Of a DNA stretch of 64,000 bases, positions 63,796 to 64,000 are shown one piece after another (within the stretch, counting starts at the first letter, position 1; the number at the start of each line of letters is the position of its first letter). The translations under genes were made by a program, and so were the position numbers. The notes under the pieces are model-generated. The model did not search any database, was not told the DNA's origin, and saw only the letters and a program-made list of their open reading frames with translations. Origin of the DNA: Rhizobium sp. RU36D (lineage in GTDB: Bacteria; Pseudomonadota; Alphaproteobacteria; Rhizobiales; Rhizobiaceae); NCBI RefSeq assembly GCF_900176345.1, contig NZ_FWXU01000017.1, positions 1 to 64,000 on the forward strand. The letters are read 5' to 3'.

Positions 63796-64000
63796 ATGTT
63801 GTTAAAAGAAGCGAATGCCCGACTGTCGCAATCCGAACTGGCGCATATTGGCGCGGGCGAAGTCGGTTACATCAGAAAAATGCGTGTCGAAGAGGTTTCC
63901 CGGTGCTTTCCTGAAGCCCCGGAGATCGATCCCAACCTGGACCTCTGGGCCCTGTTTGCCGCTGACGGCACACCCATCCTCTTGACGGATAATCGCTCCA
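63796..64000 (+). CDS. DUF1150-family protein, cut by the window end
   Basis: The first 68 codons are visible from ATG 63796 (preceded by GGAGAATCGG); the rest lies outside. SELAHIGAGEVGYIRKM and LWALFAADGTPILLTDNR match the small DUF1150 family, found directly after hsp20 in rhizobia and usually under 90 residues. Function unknown; cotranscription with the chaperone gene suggests a stress role. Confidence 0.85.
   Translation, partial: MLLKEANARLSQSELAHIGAGEVGYIRKMRVEEVSRCFPEAPEIDPNLDLWALFAADGTPILLTDNRS

Noticed and set aside
1..64000. CRISPR arrays, insertion sequences, prophage or defence islands
   Set aside because: No evenly spaced repeats, transposase or phage structural motifs were seen. 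The gene order reads as conserved rhizobial chromosome.

Overview
This window is ordinary chromosomal DNA of a Rhizobiaceae alphaproteobacterium (Agrobacterium/Rhizobium-like). Supporting marks are the rpmH-rnpA-yidC block followed by engB and argB, dapD-dapE-(membrane protein)-truA-fmt-def-rmuC, an frcBCAK-type sugar operon, Hsp20 followed by DUF1150, the high GC content with long antisense open frames, and proteins of typical rhizobial length. No phage, insertion sequence, CRISPR array or rRNA is visible. There is one tRNA, tRNA-Arg(ACG).

Layout. 1-9 kb: a TPR-bearing, degenerate Ser/Thr kinase, an acyl-CoA ligase (fadD), glucose-6-phosphate isomerase, a VapBC-type toxin-antitoxin pair whose toxin is cut by an amber codon, fructokinase and pyrE. 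9-11 kb: two small membrane proteins and pyrC. 11-15.4 kb: a four-gene signalling operon on the minus strand, made of a receiver protein, a periplasmic sulfite-oxidase-fold protein resembling the pterin-binding PruR, a hybrid histidine kinase with receiver and HPt domains, and a receiver-HD-GYP c-di-GMP phosphodiesterase. This is the most interesting system in the window. 15.5-21.1 kb: the frcBCAK-like sugar uptake operon with a divergent ROK regulator and an overlapping RbsD/FucU mutarotase. 21-27 kb: Crp/Fnr regulator, Ser/Cys-type hydroxyproline epimerase/dehydratase, thioredoxin 2 with a divergent ArsR regulator, a sugar-nucleotide SDR, a CoA-transferase and the tRNA.

27-38.6 kb: histidine kinase, transmembrane chemoreceptor, rpmH-rnpA-yidC, DMT transporter, engB, a fasciclin protein beside an ECF sigma/anti-sigma pair, and argB. 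38.6-48.5 kb: a MFS pump with TetR regulator, DNA methyltransferase Ogt, a DMT transporter, a pyrimidine nucleotidase, an EF-hand protein, dihydropyrimidinase, a stress-type SDR, a methyltransferase and a LOG-family protein. 48.7-57 kb: lysine biosynthesis, truA-fmt-def, and two tandem soluble globin-type chemoreceptors, the second lacking the haem ligand. 57.4-64 kb: rmuC, ribokinase, a Cache chemoreceptor, a nucleoside hydrolase, Hsp20 and the start of a DUF1150 gene cut by the window end.

The recurring themes are sugar and nucleoside use (pgi, fructokinase, frc operon, RbsD/FucU, rbsK, nucleoside hydrolase), pyrimidine metabolism (pyrE, pyrC, 5'-nucleotidase, dihydropyrimidinase) and environmental sensing (four chemoreceptors, two sensor kinases, one HD-GYP protein). 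Start codons were chosen by eye from Shine-Dalgarno spacing and family starts. No similarity search could be run.
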